Assembly (NCBI RefSeq): GCF_007665395.1
Contig: NZ_VDND01000003.1
Location: 310,001 to 374,000, forward strand
From: Pseudomonas oryzihabitans
Lineage (GTDB): Bacteria > Pseudomonadota > Gammaproteobacteria > Pseudomonadales > Pseudomonadaceae
Direction: 5' to 3'
DNA: 64,000 bases
The notes under the pieces are model-generated. The model saw only the letters and a program-made list of their open reading frames with translations. It had not been told where the DNA came from and did no database searches. The translations under genes were made by a program, and so were the position numbers. Below, piece by piece: positions 28,479 to 39,002 of the stretch. Position 1 is the stretch's first letter. Every line of letters begins with the position of its first letter.

Positions 28479-31400
28479 GTCGAGCCGCGTCGGGTATCGG
28501 GCCCCTGGCCCTGCTGTTGACCCTGGCCGCACCGACGGCCCAAGCGGCGGCCCTGAACCTCAGCCAGCAGCCGCTGTTCCTGACCAACAGCGTCGGTCCC
28601 AACCTGTTCGTCACTCTGGACAACTCCACCAGCATGCAGATGGCGGTAGTGCCGGATGCGTCGAATACCGACGCGATTCGACCGACGCGGCGTGCCAAGT
28701 CCGCGGCCTTCAACAGCCTCTATTACAACCCCGCCATCTCTTACCCAGCCCCTTATGCGGTGAGCTATAGCAATACCGGCGGCCTGACGCGCACGCGACT
28801 CACGACCAGCTTCACCAGTGCCTATGTCAATGGCTACCGCTCCAGTCTGGGCAGTGTGAACCTGGCCAGTGACTACCGGGTGAGCTGGAGCTACAACCCC
28901 AATCTGGTCACGACCGACCCCAACGTGGCGCGCGGCACCGCCTATGGCAATCCAGGGCTGCAAAATGCTAGTCCGAGCATGTTGGCAGAGAATCCTTCGC
29001 AGGACTTCTTTAGCAGCGGTACCTACCGTGGAACCAGCTCGACCTACGGTAGCCTTACCCTGCTCAACATCCTGTTGGGTACCGGCTTCACGGAAAACAT
29101 CAACGGCGCCCAGGTCACCATCAGCGACGCCTCCTTGCTCGAGCGGCTACTCACGGGGGCGGCACTCAATGGCGGATGCACCGCGAGCATCGCTAACACG
29201 CCGGCCGTCACTTACAGCAACGTCACGTGCACACGTAACGTGGATTATGGCCTGCTGGGAGTGATCTCCTCGGTCAGCTATACCGTCACGGCCAACACCA
29301 ACATCTCTGCCGCCATTACCGGCGTGCCGGCCTACTACTATCTTTACGATACGACGCTCACCACCTGTCTTCCCGCTTCGCTGCAGACCGAAGGCTGCTA
29401 TCGCCGCGTGCTGGTCAGCGCCACCTCCGGTCCCAACGGCACGGACGAGCGGCAGAATTTCGCCAACTGGTATTCCTTCTATCGCAGCCGAGCCCTGGCC
29501 GCTCAGACGTCGACCAACCTGGCCCTGGCGGATGCCTCGGAAAACATCCGGGTGGGCTGGCAGGCGCTGGGTACCAACGACAGCTGCGTACTGGTCACGG
29601 CCAATGCCAACTGCCGCGGTATCAGCAATTCGAGCCCGGCCGCCTATGACAATCGCCTGCGGCCCTTCACCGGGGCGCACCGGGCCGCCTTCTTCACCTG
29701 GCTGGGGGATGTCTACTACAACCAGAGCACGCCCTTGCTGCAGGCCGTGGCGCGAGTAGGGGAGCTGCTCAAGACCAGTGGCACCGAGAGTCCCTACGCC
29801 TATCAGCCGGGGACGGTCGAATCGCCGGTCTATGGCTGTCGTGCCAGCTACAGCCTGGTGGTCACCGATGGCATCTGGAACGCGGCCTTCGCCTCCAGCA
29901 ATGCTGATGGAACGGCCAAGACCCTGCCGGACGGCCAGCAGTACAGCCCTCGCCCACCCTTCCAGGACGGCACCTCGGACACCCTGGCGGACCTGGCCTT
30001 CCTCTACTGGAGCACCGATGCCCAGTCCAGTCTCGCCGACAAGGTACCGCCCTACAACACCGTCACCAGTGACGAGGTGCAGGGCACCCGTACCCTTCCG
30101 CCTTACTGGAATCCACGCAACGATCCCGCCACCTGGCAGCATCTCACCGGTTTCTACGTCGGCATCGGCCTGAGCAGTGCCCTGGTGAATCCTGCCTGGG
30201 GTGGCGACACCTTCGCTGGCGGCTATGCCGGTCTCGCGGCTGGCACCACGCCCTGGCCGGTGGCGGGCGCGGACAATTCGGTCAACCAGAACAACGTCTA
30301 CGACCTCTGGCACGCGGCGATCAATTCGCGTGGGGAATTCTTCAGCGCCGAGAATGCCAGCGACCTGATCACCTCCCTGGGCAAGGTGATCACGCGGATC
30401 AGTCAATCCACCAGTGTCGGTGCCAGCCAGACGGTGTCACCCACCCAGGTGGGAGATACCACCTCGCTCTTCACCTACAAGCCGTCCTTCTCCAGCGCCG
30501 ACTGGAGCGGGGACGTCATCAAGTATCAAAGAACCGCCACCACTCAGACCCGCATCTGGAGCGCCGCCGAGCAGCTCGACAGCCGCTTCCCCTCCGGCAA
30601 CACCGCCTTTGGCGCGCGCAAGATCTATATGGCCAAGGGCGGGATTCTTGCCGATTTCATCTGGGCCAACCTGACCGCCACCCAGCAGACGAGCCTCAAC
30701 CGGACCTCGGGTGGGGCCACCGACACCTATGGCAGTCGCCGGGTCGACTATCTGCGCGGTGATCGGAGTCTGGAGGTGCCGAGTGCTACCCCGTCGTTTC
30801 GGCCGCGCAACCACCTGCTCGGCGATATCGTCAACTCCTCGCCGGTGGTGGTGGACGTGCCCAGCAATCCCATCGCCCTGATGAATGCCACGGTCGGCGA
30901 CAACTCCTACACGACCTTCCGCAGCGCCAACCTGAACCGCGAGCGACGTATCTATGTGGGCGCCAACGACGGCATGTTGCACGCCTTCAACGACCAGGGG
31001 CAGGAGGTCTATACCTTCATGCCCAGCGCGGTCATCGGTAATCTCAATCGGCTGACCGAACGCAGCTACACCGGGGGCGGGCACCAGTCCTACGTCGACA
31101 ACACCCCCGTGGTGGGAGACGCCTATATCGGGGGCGCCTGGCGCACCGTCCTAGTCGGGACCTTGCGCGGAGGAGGGCAGGGGATCTTCGCCCTGGATAT
31201 CACCAACCCGAACGCCCCGGTGCTGCTCTGGGAAAAATCGTCCGCCGATAACGACTACAAGGATCTGGGCTTCACCTATGGCCAGCCCGTCATCGCACGG
31301 TTGCACACCGGCGGCTGGGGCGTGGTGCTGAGCAACGGCTACAACAGTGCCCAGGACAATACCGTCCTCTACGTAATGAACCTCGCCGACGGCAGCCTGG

Positions 31401-32389
31401 TCAAGGCACTGCCCGTCAGCGACAACCTCGCCACGCCCAATGGCCTGAGTTCGCCCTTCGTCGCCGATGTCGATGGCGACCTGGTCGCCGACTACGCCTA
31501 CGCGGGCGACCTGCATGGCAATCTCTGGCGCTTCGACCTGATAGGTACCTCGCTGAGCGCCATGGCCACCGCGGACAACTTCCGGGTGGCCTTCGGCGGC
31601 CGGCCTCTCTACACCGCCCAGGCGAGCAGCCTGGCCCCCGGGACGACCAACCTGGTCCAGCCGATCACCGCCAGCCCCTCGGTCATCGCCCATCCCAGCG
31701 GGACGGGGCATCTGGTGCTGTTCGGCACCGGCAAATACCTCGAGGTCAACGATGCCATCGCCAATACCAGCAAGGCCATGACCCTCTATGGCATCTGGGA
31801 TCGGCAGACCGATGGTTCGGCGGCGGGTAGCACCCCGACCCTGACCCTCGCCAATCTCCAGCAGCAGTCCCTCGGTACCGCCCAGAGCATCAGCTATACC
31901 AGCTCCGCGGGATCCAGCGTCAGCAGCACGGCGAATACCGTCTCCACCACCACGGTGAATTGGTACGACCCCACGACGGCGGTCACCGGCAAGCAGGGCT
32001 GGTACCTCAACTTGCCCCTCAATGGCGAACAGGTGATCAACAAGCCCCAGCTGTTCAGCAGCACCCTGTTGCTGAGCTCGCTGATCCCCAGCACCGACGC
32101 CTGTACCAGTGGGGTGACCACCTACCTCTATGCCCTGAATCCCTATACCGGGGGCAACAACAGCGGGCTGTTCAATCTCGGGACCGATACCGTCTATGGA
32201 CGTATCCAGCTCGATGGCCTGCTGGGCGGGATCGTGCCCTTCGTCTACGGCGATGGCAGTTTCAGCGTGGAGGGCACGCTGGCCGATGCGGCGGTGTATG
32301 GAAGCAGTGGCAAGGCGGCGGATGGCCTGGGCGGGAAGCTGCCGGCCAGTCGCCGCCAGACCTGGCGCGTCATCACCAACCAGGACTAG
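28475..32389 (+). CDS. pilY1: PilY1-like type IV pilus tip adhesin (second copy)
   Basis: 1304-residue exported protein, paralogue of the PilY1 at 6844-10362. The signal peptide ends near AQAAA (residues 22-26). A MIDAS-type motif D49-x-S51-x-S53 starts the N-terminal region. The C-terminal half is the PilC/PilY1 propeller with ANDGMLHAF and GNLWRFDL blocks and an EF-hand-like calcium loop D998-x-D1000-x-D1002-x-x-x-D1006. An RGD tripeptide is at 761-763, the place where the first copy has LGD. The N-terminal region has about 130 extra residues. ATG 28475 overlaps pilX and follows a good site (ctggagg). The set lacks pilY2 and pilE, so it would need the first operon's PilE or work without it. 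Confidence 0.94.
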   Translation: MSRAASGIGPLALLLTLAAPTAQAAALNLSQQPLFLTNSVGPNLFVTLDNSTSMQMAVVPDASNTDAIRPTRRAKSAAFNSLYYNPAISYPAPYAVSYSNTGGLTRTRLTTSFTSAYVNGYRSSLGSVNLASDYRVSWSYNPNLVTTDPNVARGTAYGNPGLQNASPSMLAENPSQDFFSSGTYRGTSSTYGSLTLLNILLGTGFTENINGAQVTISDASLLERLLTGAALNGGCTASIANTPAVTYSNVTCTRNVDYGLLGVISSVSYTVTANTNISAAITGVPAYYYLYDTTLTTCLPASLQTEGCYRRVLVSATSGPNGTDERQNFANWYSFYRSRALAAQTSTNLALADASENIRVGWQALGTNDSCVLVTANANCRGISNSSPAAYDNRLRPFTGAHRAAFFTWLGDVYYNQSTPLLQAVARVGELLKTSGTESPYAYQPGTVESPVYGCRASYSLVVTDGIWNAAFASSNADGTAKTLPDGQQYSPRPPFQDGTSDTLADLAFLYWSTDAQSSLADKVPPYNTVTSDEVQGTRTLPPYWNPRNDPATWQHLTGFYVGIGLSSALVNPAWGGDTFAGGYAGLAAGTTPWPVAGADNSVNQNNVYDLWHAAINSRGEFFSAENASDLITSLGKVITRISQSTSVGASQTVSPTQVGDTTSLFTYKPSFSSADWSGDVIKYQRTATTQTRIWSAAEQLDSRFPSGNTAFGARKIYMAKGGILADFIWANLTATQQTSLNRTSGGATDTYGSRRVDYLRGDRSLEVPSATPSFRPRNHLLGDIVNSSPVVVDVPSNPIALMNATVGDNSYTTFRSANLNRERRIYVGANDGMLHAFNDQGQEVYTFMPSAVIGNLNRLTERSYTGGGHQSYVDNTPVVGDAYIGGAWRTVLVGTLRGGGQGIFALDITNPNAPVLLWEKSSADNDYKDLGFTYGQPVIARLHTGGWGVVLSNGYNSAQDNTVLYVMNLADGSLVKALPVSDNLATPNGLSSPFVADVDGDLVADYAYAGDLHGNLWRFDLIGTSLSAMATADNFRVAFGGRPLYTAQASSLAPGTTNLVQPITASPSVIAHPSGTGHLVLFGTGKYLEVNDAIANTSKAMTLYGIWDRQTDGSAAGSTPTLTLANLQQQSLGTAQSISYTSSAGSSVSSTANTVSTTTVNWYDPTTAVTGKQGWYLNLPLNGEQVINKPQLFSSTLLLSSLIPSTDACTSGVTTYLYALNPYTGGNNSGLFNLGTDTVYGRIQLDGLLGGIVPFVYGDGSFSVEGTLADAAVYGSSGKAADGLGGKLPASRRQTWRVITNQD

Positions 32390-32410
32390 CGAATGTAGCT
32401 TTCATGCAGG

Positions 32411-32447
32411 CATGAAAAAGCCCGGCACTTGGCCGGGCTTTTTCATG
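32411..32447. terminator. Bidirectional terminator, pilY1 (second) / cyoE
   Basis: A perfect 16-base inverted repeat (CATGAAAAAGCCCGGC and its complement) around a five-base loop, with A run on one side and T run on the other. Serves both converging transcripts. Confidence 0.93.
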
Positions 32448-32459
32448 GAGCCTTGCGTC

Positions 32460-33344
32460 TCAGCGTGCGTAGGTCAGCAGCACGTCGCCCGGGATCTGGA
32501 AATCCACCGACATCATCACCGACAGCGCGGTGATGGCGATGATGGAGAACCCGAACAGCTTGCGTGCCCACTGCACGTCGTTCTCGGCCTGATAGCCCAT
32601 GAACGCCAGTCGCAGCCACCAGGCACCGATCACGGCGGCCACTGCCAGGTAGACATAGCCGGCATAGCCGAGCACGGTCAGCAGCAGGGTGGCGGCCAGG
32701 AAGGCCACGGTGTACCAGACGATGTGCCGCTTGGTCACCGAAATGCCCTTGGCCACCGGCAGTACCGGAATCGAGGCCGCGGTGTAGTCCTTGAGACGGA
32801 AGATGGCGATGGCGTAGGAGTGCGGCATCTGCCAGAGGCAGAAGATCAGCAGCAGCACCGCGGCGCCGCTGTCGAACTGGCCGCTGGCAGCGCAGTAGCC
32901 GATCACCGGCGGAGCGGCACCGGACAGGCTGCCGACCAGGGTGCCGTACACCGAGGTGCGCTTCAGCCACAGGCTGTAGAGCCCCACGTACACCACGAAA
33001 CCCATCACCGCGAAGGCGGTGGCGACCAGATTGGTCGCCCCGTACAGCAGCCCCACCCCGGCCAGGCCGAGGAGGGTGGCATAGGCCAGCGCCACCTTCG
33101 AAGAGATCGTGCCCTGGACCAGCGCACGATTGCGGGTTCTTTCCATCTTCTGATCGATATCCCTATCAATCACGTTGTTGAACACACAGCCGGAAGCAAT
33201 GACCAACGACACCCCTATAGCCGTCGCCAGCAGCAACAGCGGGTCGATGCTCCCTTTGGAAGCCAGGAAGAACCCGCCGGCAACCGAGATGAGGTTGCCG
33301 AAGATGATGCCCGGCTTGGTCACGAGAAGGTACTTCTTGATCAT
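32460..33344 (-). CDS. cyoE: Heme O synthase (protoheme IX farnesyltransferase)
   Basis: Polytopic prenyltransferase that adds a farnesyl group to heme B, giving the heme O used by the cytochrome bo oxidase encoded next to it. The 294-residue protein has the UbiA-type aspartate motif N-x3-D-x-D ([12 protein letters not shown]) and many hydrophobic segments. ATG 33344 ([12 protein letters not shown]) is the conserved start; the longer open frame is not. It is the last gene of the reverse cyoABCDE operon, 14 bases after cyoD. Confidence 0.96.
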   Translation of the reverse strand: MIKKYLLVTKPGIIFGNLISVAGGFFLASKGSIDPLLLLATAIGVSLVIASGCVFNNVIDRDIDQKMERTRNRALVQGTISSKVALAYATLLGLAGVGLLYGATNLVATAFAVMGFVVYVGLYSLWLKRTSVYGTLVGSLSGAAPPVIGYCAASGQFDSGAAVLLLIFCLWQMPHSYAIAIFRLKDYTAASIPVLPVAKGISVTKRHIVWYTVAFLAATLLLTVLGYAGYVYLAVAAVIGAWWLRLAFMGYQAENDVQWARKLFGFSIIAITALSVMMSVDFQIPGDVLLTYAR

Positions 33345-33358
33345 CACGTCGGCCCGGT

Positions 33359-33697
33359 TCAGTGGATCATCATGTTGTGGTGCATGTGGTACATGATCCA
33401 CAGGGATCCGACGACCACGATACCGACGATGACCACGGTGAACCCGAAGGAGATCACGTTCCAACGCTGCTCTTCGGAGGTGTTCAGGTGCAGGAAGAAG
33501 TACAGGTGCACGAGCAGCTGTACCACCGCCATGATCACCACGATCGCCAGGGTCGCGCCCTTGGAGAAGGTGGGGAACATCACCAGGCCGAAGGGAATGA
33601 CCGTCAGGATGACCGACAGGATGAAGCCGACCATGTAGCTCTTGAAAGTGCCATGGCTCTCGGCGGTGTGCCCGTGGGCGTTATGGTCGTGCGCCAT
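33359..33697 (-). CDS. cyoD: Cytochrome bo3 oxidase subunit IV
   Basis: Small (112 residues) membrane subunit with three transmembrane helices (about 28-47, 52-72 and 86-106) and a His-rich N-terminus ([16 protein letters not shown]). CyoD assists assembly of the copper B centre in subunit I. Its start overlaps the cyoC stop by one base (TAATG), so it is translationally coupled. Confidence 0.95.
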   Translation of the reverse strand: MAHDHNAHGHTAESHGTFKSYMVGFILSVILTVIPFGLVMFPTFSKGATLAIVVIMAVVQLLVHLYFFLHLNTSEEQRWNVISFGFTVVIVGIVVVGSLWIMYHMHHNMMIH

Positions 33698-34311
33698 TAC
33701 AGCACCCCCATCAGATAGACGATGGTGAAGACGAAGATCCAGATGATGTCCAGGAAGTGCCAGAACAGGCTCAGGCACGACAGGCGGGTCACGTTGGTGG
33801 TGGTCAGGCCCTTGGAAGCGACCTGCAGCATCAACACGATCATCCAGATCAGACCCGAGCTCACGTGGAGACCGTGGGTACCGACCAGCGCGAAGAACGA
33901 CGACAGGAAGGCACTGCGATCCGGGCCGAAGCCCTCTTCGATCAGGTGATGGAATTCATAGACTTCCATGCCGATGAAGCCGGCGCCGAACAGCCAGGTG
34001 ACCGCCAGCCAACCCAGGACGCCGCCCTTGCTGCCCTTGTGCTGGGCGATCATGGCGAAGCCGTAGGTGATACTGGAGAACAGCAGCAGGAAGGTTTCGA
34101 CCAGCACGAAGGGCAGTTCGAAAATGTCCTTCTGGCTGGGGCCGTCGGCATGGGCCCCGCTCAGGACTGCATAGGTCGCAAACAGCGTCCCGAACAGAAT
34201 GCAGTCCGTCATCAGGTAGGACCAGAAGCCGAATGTCTTCATCGATCCGGCGTCGTGGTGCCCATGCTCCTCGGCATGGGCGACTTCGTTATGCATAACT
34301 TGATTCGCCAT
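33697..34311 (-). CDS. cyoC: Cytochrome bo3 oxidase subunit III
   Basis: 204-residue inner-membrane subunit of the ubiquinol oxidase, with five hydrophobic helices and the COX3-family blocks [21 protein letters not shown] and [15 protein letters not shown]. The N-terminus is His-rich (EEHGHHDAG). It follows cyoB after four bases and overlaps cyoD by one. Confidence 0.97.
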   Translation of the reverse strand: MANQVMHNEVAHAEEHGHHDAGSMKTFGFWSYLMTDCILFGTLFATYAVLSGAHADGPSQKDIFELPFVLVETFLLLFSSITYGFAMIAQHKGSKGGVLGWLAVTWLFGAGFIGMEVYEFHHLIEEGFGPDRSAFLSSFFALVGTHGLHVSSGLIWMIVLMLQVASKGLTTTNVTRLSCLSLFWHFLDIIWIFVFTIVYLMGVL

Positions 34312-34315
34312 TGGG

Positions 34316-36304
34316 TTAGGCCTGCTTCAATTTCGCCAGGGACTGAATGCGTGCGGTTTCGATGCGCGCCACTTCTTCCGCTGGTACGTAGTAGTCGACG
34401 TCGTCGTCGTAGCTGCGGACGACCGCACTGACGATGGCGCCTACGAAGCTGGCGATGGCCAGCCACCAGATGTGCCAGATCAGGGCGAAGCCGAGGACCA
34501 GGGCGAACAGGCTGATCACGATACCGGCGGCAGTGTTGCGCGGCATGTGTATCTGCTTGTAGTCCGCATCCTTCTTCTCGGTGATGCCTTTTTCCTTCAT
34601 ACCCCAGTAGGCGTCGATGTCGTGCACTTCCGGCACTTCAGCGAAGTTGTAGAAGGGCGGCGGCGAAGCGGTCGACCATTCCAGGGTACGGCCATCCCAC
34701 GGATCGCCGGTCACGTCCAGGTTCTCCGGCAGATTGCGGTCGCGGATACTGACGTAGAACATCCACAGCTGGCTGAGGATGCCCAGGGCGATGATGCCGG
34801 CGCCGATGGCGGCGGTCACCAGGAAGGGGTGCCAGTCGGGGTTGTCGTAGTGGTTCAGACGACGGGTCATGCCCATGAAGCCCAGCATGTACAGCGGCAT
34901 GAAGGCCACATAGAAGCCGATCAGCCAGCACCAGAAGGCCTGCTTGTTCAGCTTCTCGTTCAGCTTGAAGCCGAAGACCTTCGGGAACCAGTAGATCATG
35001 CCGGCGAAGTAGCCGAACACGGCGCCGCCGATGATCACGTTGTGGAAGTGCGCGATCAGGAACAGGCTGTTGTGCAGCACGAAGTCGGCACCCGGAACCG
35101 CCAGCAGGACGCCGGTCATGCCGCCGATGCTGAAGGTGACGATGAAGCCCAGGGTCCAGAGCATTGGCGAGGTGAACTGGATGCGCCCCTGGTACATGGT
35201 GAACAGCCAGGTGAAGATCTTCACGCCCGTGGGGATCGCGATGATCATGGTGGCGATGCCGAAGAAGGCGTTGACGTTACCGCCCGAGCCCATGGTGAAG
35301 AAGTGGTGCAGCCAGACGATGAAGGACAGCACGGTAATGGCGACCGTAGCCCAGACCATCGACACGTAGCCGAACAGGCGCTTTTTGCTGAAGGTGGAGG
35401 TGACTTCCGAGAACACGCCGAAGGCCGGCAGGATCAGGATGTATACCTCGGGGTGGCCCCAGGCCCAGATCAGGTTGGTGTACATCATCTGGTTGCCGCC
35501 CGCTTCTGCAGTGAAGAAGTGGAAGCCCAGGTAACGGTCCAGGGTCAGCAGCGCCAGGGTCACGGTCAGGATCGGGAACGCGGCCATGATCAGAATGGCG
35601 GTGCAGAACGAGGTCCAGGTGAAGATCGGCATACGCATCAGGGTCATGCCCTTGGTACGCATCTTCAGCACGGTCACGAAGAAGTTGACACCGGTCAGCG
35701 TCGTACCGATACCGGACAGCTGCAAGGCCCAGATGTAGTAGTCCATCCCCACGCCTGGACTGTATTGGATGCCCGAGAGCGGCGGATAGGCCACCCAGCC
35801 GGTCGCGGCGAATTCGCCAATGAACAGCGACATCATGATCAGCACGGCGCCGGCCACGAACAGCCAGAAGCTCAGCGAGTTCAGGAAGGGGAAGGCCACG
35901 TCGCGGGCGCCGATCTGCAGCGGCGTCACCACGTTCATCAGGCCGGCCACGAAGGGCATCGCCACGAAGAAGATCATGATCACGCCGTGGGCGGTGAAGA
36001 TCTGGTCGTAGTGATGCGGTGGCAGGTAGCCCTCGGCGCCGCCGGAGGCGATGGCCTGCTGGCTACGCATCAGGATGGCGTCGGAGAAGCCGCGCAGCAG
36101 CATGATCAGGGCGACGATGAAATACATCACGCCGATCTTCTTGTGGTCGACGGTGGTCAGCCACTCTTTCCAGAGATAGCCCCACTTGCCGAAGTAGCTG
36201 ATGGCACCCACCAGCCCCAGGCCGCCGAGGGCGACCACTAGGAACGTCACGAGAATGATCGGCTCGTGATACGGAATATCCGCGAGAGTTAATTTACCGA
36301 ACAT
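34316..36304 (-). CDS. cyoB: Cytochrome bo3 oxidase subunit I
   Basis: Catalytic heme-copper subunit: oxidises ubiquinol, reduces O2 to water and pumps protons. The 662-residue protein has the family features in order: [13 protein letters not shown] (heme ligand His), [17 protein letters not shown] (Cu-B/His-Tyr site), the WLHHFFTMG histidine pair, and [13 protein letters not shown]. It has the extra N- and C-terminal helices of the quinol-oxidase type. The start follows GGAATAAG. It is flanked by cyoA (3-base gap) and cyoC (4-base gap). Confidence 0.98.
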   Translation of the reverse strand: MFGKLTLADIPYHEPIILVTFLVVALGGLGLVGAISYFGKWGYLWKEWLTTVDHKKIGVMYFIVALIMLLRGFSDAILMRSQQAIASGGAEGYLPPHHYDQIFTAHGVIMIFFVAMPFVAGLMNVVTPLQIGARDVAFPFLNSLSFWLFVAGAVLIMMSLFIGEFAATGWVAYPPLSGIQYSPGVGMDYYIWALQLSGIGTTLTGVNFFVTVLKMRTKGMTLMRMPIFTWTSFCTAILIMAAFPILTVTLALLTLDRYLGFHFFTAEAGGNQMMYTNLIWAWGHPEVYILILPAFGVFSEVTSTFSKKRLFGYVSMVWATVAITVLSFIVWLHHFFTMGSGGNVNAFFGIATMIIAIPTGVKIFTWLFTMYQGRIQFTSPMLWTLGFIVTFSIGGMTGVLLAVPGADFVLHNSLFLIAHFHNVIIGGAVFGYFAGMIYWFPKVFGFKLNEKLNKQAFWCWLIGFYVAFMPLYMLGFMGMTRRLNHYDNPDWHPFLVTAAIGAGIIALGILSQLWMFYVSIRDRNLPENLDVTGDPWDGRTLEWSTASPPPFYNFAEVPEVHDIDAYWGMKEKGITEKKDADYKQIHMPRNTAAGIVISLFALVLGFALIWHIWWLAIASFVGAIVSAVVRSYDDDVDYYVPAEEVARIETARIQSLAKLKQA

Positions 36305-36307
36305 AAC

Positions 36308-37231
36308 TTATTCCTCGGTACCGTGTTGACCGGCGTGCTGGGTCATATCCATCACGTGATCGGTCTGCTTGCTGAAGTCGGACTTCATGAACTTCTTGAT
36401 GACCGTTCTGAACAGGTCCGGCTCGACCGTCGAGTAGTAGGCGATCGGCTGCTTCTCGCTGGGCTTGGCCAGCTCGGCGTAGCTCGCCTGGTCCAGGGTC
36501 TTGCCACCCGACTGCTTGACCTTGGCTACCCAGGCGTCGAAGTCACCGGCGGTGGGTACCGCGTGCACGGCGAAGATCATGTCAGAGAAGCCGGCGCCGC
36601 TGTAGTTGGCCGAGCGACCCTCGAACTCGCCGGGATGATCGGCGATCAGGTGCAGCTGGCTCTGCATGCCGGACATGGCGTAGATCATGCCGCCCAGGGC
36701 CGGGATGGACAGGGTGTTCATGACCGATTCGGAGGTGATCTTGAACTGCACCGGACGGTTGACCGGGATGGCGATCTCGTTCACCGAGGCGATGCCCTGC
36801 TCGGGATAGATGAACAGCCACTTCCAGTCCATCGACACGGCTTCGATCACCAGCGGCTGCTCGGGATGGTCGAGCGGCTTGAAGGGATCCAGCTCGTGGG
36901 AGGTCTTCCAGGACAGGATGCTCAGGAACACCACAATGGCCAGGGGGACCAGCCAGACCACGGCTTCGATCTTGTAGGAGTGAGCCCAGTTCGGGGTGTA
37001 CTTGGCTTCCTTGTTGGTTGCGCGGTACTTCCAGGCGAACAGGAAGGTCATCACGATGACCGGGATCACCACGATCAGCATGAGGCCGAACGCTGTGTAG
37101 ATGAGGTTGCGTTCTTGCACGCCGATGGAGCCTTTCGGATCCAGCAGCACGGCGTCGCACCCGCTGAGCAGCAGCGCGGCGGCACCGGCCAGAAGCCAAC
37201 CGGTTGGTTTTAGATACTTCGTTAGTTTCAT
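36308..37231 (-). CDS. cyoA: Cytochrome bo3 oxidase subunit II
   Basis: 307-residue lipoprotein subunit with lipobox LLSGC (C25), two membrane helices (about 43-65 and 88-108) and a periplasmic cupredoxin-like domain ([23 protein letters not shown]). The CuA-binding cysteine pair of cytochrome c oxidases is missing, which marks it as a quinol oxidase. It is the first gene of the reverse operon cyoA-B-C-D-E. In pseudomonads Cyo serves at high oxygen and its transcription is tied to redox regulators. Confidence 0.97.
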   Translation of the reverse strand: MKLTKYLKPTGWLLAGAAALLLSGCDAVLLDPKGSIGVQERNLIYTAFGLMLIVVIPVIVMTFLFAWKYRATNKEAKYTPNWAHSYKIEAVVWLVPLAIVVFLSILSWKTSHELDPFKPLDHPEQPLVIEAVSMDWKWLFIYPEQGIASVNEIAIPVNRPVQFKITSESVMNTLSIPALGGMIYAMSGMQSQLHLIADHPGEFEGRSANYSGAGFSDMIFAVHAVPTAGDFDAWVAKVKQSGGKTLDQASYAELAKPSEKQPIAYYSTVEPDLFRTVIKKFMKSDFSKQTDHVMDMTQHAGQHGTEE

Positions 37232-37637
37232 CTCACGACCTCAGTAGAGCGGCTCATCGTGGTTATTCTCTCAACGTGCCTGTCGCCAGCCTCATGCTCC
37301 GCAACGGACAGGCATCCGTGCGGCAGGCTGATGGATTGCAGAAATTGCGGGATTTCGCAGCGCGGTATGGTGCCACAGAGGGGCTGGATATTCGACCCTT
37401 TGGTCAGCCGCCGTTCAGGTGTTGCCGGCCGTCAAGAAAGCCGAAATCGGGCGGGGTAAGGCACTGTCATGCGCTGGGTAAGAGTAGTCGAGGACGTCGG
37501 AGTCGCCAGTGCGAACGGCGCTTGCCGGCATCGATGCGCGAGGGGTGCAAGACGAGGAGGGGGCCAGGAAGGCGCGGCCCAAGGCGGCTAAGGCCTTGAA
37601 GGCTTTGAAAAGAACGGGGAGGGAGAAAGCGGAGGGA
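37232..37637. other. Upstream region of cyoA, no gene
   Basis: About 400 bases without a supported gene between cyoA and tRNA-Thr. It should hold the cyo promoter on the minus strand; only a ribosome binding site (gagg) next to the cyoA start is clear. No clean ANR/FNR box (TTGAT-N4-ATCAA) or sigma-70 pair was found by eye. Confidence 0.45.
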
Positions 37638-37713
37638 TGGTGCCGGAGATAGGAGTCGAACCTACGACCTTCGCATTACGAATGCGCCGCTCTACCAACT
37701 GAGCTACACCGGC
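37638..37713 (-). tRNA. tRNA-Thr (CGT)
   Basis: 76 bases with encoded CCA. Reverse-strand sequence starts GCCGGTG and ends CTCCGGCACCA; the anticodon loop reads TTCGTAA, anticodon CGT, as in E. coli tRNA-Thr2. In P. aeruginosa the variable pilA accessory genes lie between pilB and a tRNA-Thr, which fits this position. Confidence 0.96.
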
Positions 37714-37725
37714 ACGAAGCTTTCA

Positions 37726-37755
37726 ATGATAAGTCCGAGTGTCGTCACTATGCAA
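37726..37755 (-). promoter_or_regulatory. Putative promoter of tRNA-Thr
   Basis: On the minus strand TTGCAT (37755-37750), 18-base spacer, TATCAT (37731-37726), ending 12 bases before the tRNA 5' end. Confidence 0.5.
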
Positions 37756-38003
37756 GCTTGCCACGCCGACCCCGGGCAGGGGCTGTGGCGATGTGTCGCA
37801 CTGCCGCGACTGCGTGTTATCGGGGTTCAAACAGGGATCGCGGTTTGACGAGGCCGGGGCGGATGGGGCTGTTGGTCAGCCCAGAGGGGTATCCGGGAAA
37901 CCTTTGCGGCAATCGTCCTACCTAATTCTTCGCGGCCACAGCAGCCGGGCCGAACCTCGAAAAGCCTGGGCTGCTGGCTGGCCACCCATAGCGGAGAACC
38001 CTG

Positions 38004-39002
38004 ATGACCGATTATTCCCTCACTCGTCGTAACGTGCTGGTCGGCTCCACGGTTGGCCTGGCCGCGGCGGCCTCCGGCGCCGCCGTCGCCCAGGAAGGTA
38101 CCGCTACTACCCGTCCCGCCAAGCCGCTGCAGGACCCCCGCACCAAGTACACCCGGGAGCCGTTCAAGGAGCAGCGCCAGGAATGGCCGGCGCTGACCAG
38201 CAAGATGGAGCCGCGTCCCGATCACGGCGAAACCAGCTATCACGGCTCGGGTCGCCTGGCCGGGCGCAAGGCGCTGATCACGGGCGGCGACAGCGGGATA
38301 GGGCGGGCGGTGGCCATCGCTTTCGCCCGCGAGGGCGCCGATGTGGCCATCAACTACCACCCCTCCGAAGAGTCCGACGCCCAGGAGGTGGTCAAGCTGA
38401 TCAGGGAAGCCGGTCGCAAGGCCATCACCCTGCCGGCGGACATCCGTACCCAGGAGGCCTGTGAAGAGGTGGTGAACAAGGCCATCCAGCAACTCGGAGG
38501 CCTGGATCTGCTGGTGAACAACGCCGCCTACCAGCAGAGCAAGGCCGACATCCTCGAGATCACCGACGAACAATTCGACCGTACCTTCAAAACCAACGTC
38601 TATCACGTCTTCCGCTTCAGCAAGGCCGCCATCCCGCACTTGCCGGCGGGCGCCAGCATCATCAACACCGTCTCGGTGAACTCCTACGATCCCGGCGAAG
38701 AACTGATCGACTACGCCTCGACCAAGGCTGCCATCCTCAATCTCACCAAGGGCATGGCCAAGCAACTGGCCAAGAAGGGCATCCGCGTCAACGCCGTGGC
38801 ACCGGGTCCGGTCTGGACGCCATTGCAAGTGGCGGGTGGTCAGTTAGAGGGGCAGATGAAGGAGTTTGGGCAGAATACGCCGCTTGGCCGGGCAGGACAG
38901 CCGGCGGAATTGGCGGGGCTCTATGTGGCGCTGGCGGAAGAGGATGCGAGTTTTAGTACGGGGACGGTGGTGGGGGCATTTGGGGGGAAGGGCATGCCGT
39001 GA
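38004..39002 (+). CDS. Exported SDR-family oxidoreductase (YghA-like)
   Basis: 332-residue short-chain dehydrogenase with an N-terminal twin-arginine signal (SLTRRNVLVG, then a hydrophobic stretch to about residue 29), so it is probably exported folded with its cofactor. A ~55-residue linker precedes the Rossmann domain. Nucleotide motif TGGDSGIG at 93-100, NNAA at 172-175, catalytic S224, Y237 and K241 (YASTK). Closest known type is the YghA/YhdF group, general-stress-type dehydrogenases of unknown substrate. A good site (gcggagaa) precedes ATG 38004. The last ~60 codons switch from C-ending to G/T-ending codons next to the AT-rich island, suggesting a mosaic 3' end. Confidence 0.88.
   Translation: MTDYSLTRRNVLVGSTVGLAAAASGAAVAQEGTATTRPAKPLQDPRTKYTREPFKEQRQEWPALTSKMEPRPDHGETSYHGSGRLAGRKALITGGDSGIGRAVAIAFAREGADVAINYHPSEESDAQEVVKLIREAGRKAITLPADIRTQEACEEVVNKAIQQLGGLDLLVNNAAYQQSKADILEITDEQFDRTFKTNVYHVFRFSKAAIPHLPAGASIINTVSVNSYDPGEELIDYASTKAAILNLTKGMAKQLAKKGIRVNAVAPGPVWTPLQVAGGQLEGQMKEFGQNTPLGRAGQPAELAGLYVALAEEDASFSTGTVVGAFGGKGMP

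Noticed and set aside
33345..33464. Forty extra residues upstream of cyoE
   Set aside because: Overlaps cyoD out of frame and does not look like CyoE; ATG 33344 begins the conserved segment.
37204..37599. 131-codon frame upstream of cyoA
   Set aside because: Basic low-complexity translation (RRSRQCERR, RRGPRRLRP) with no start signal; more likely promoter region.
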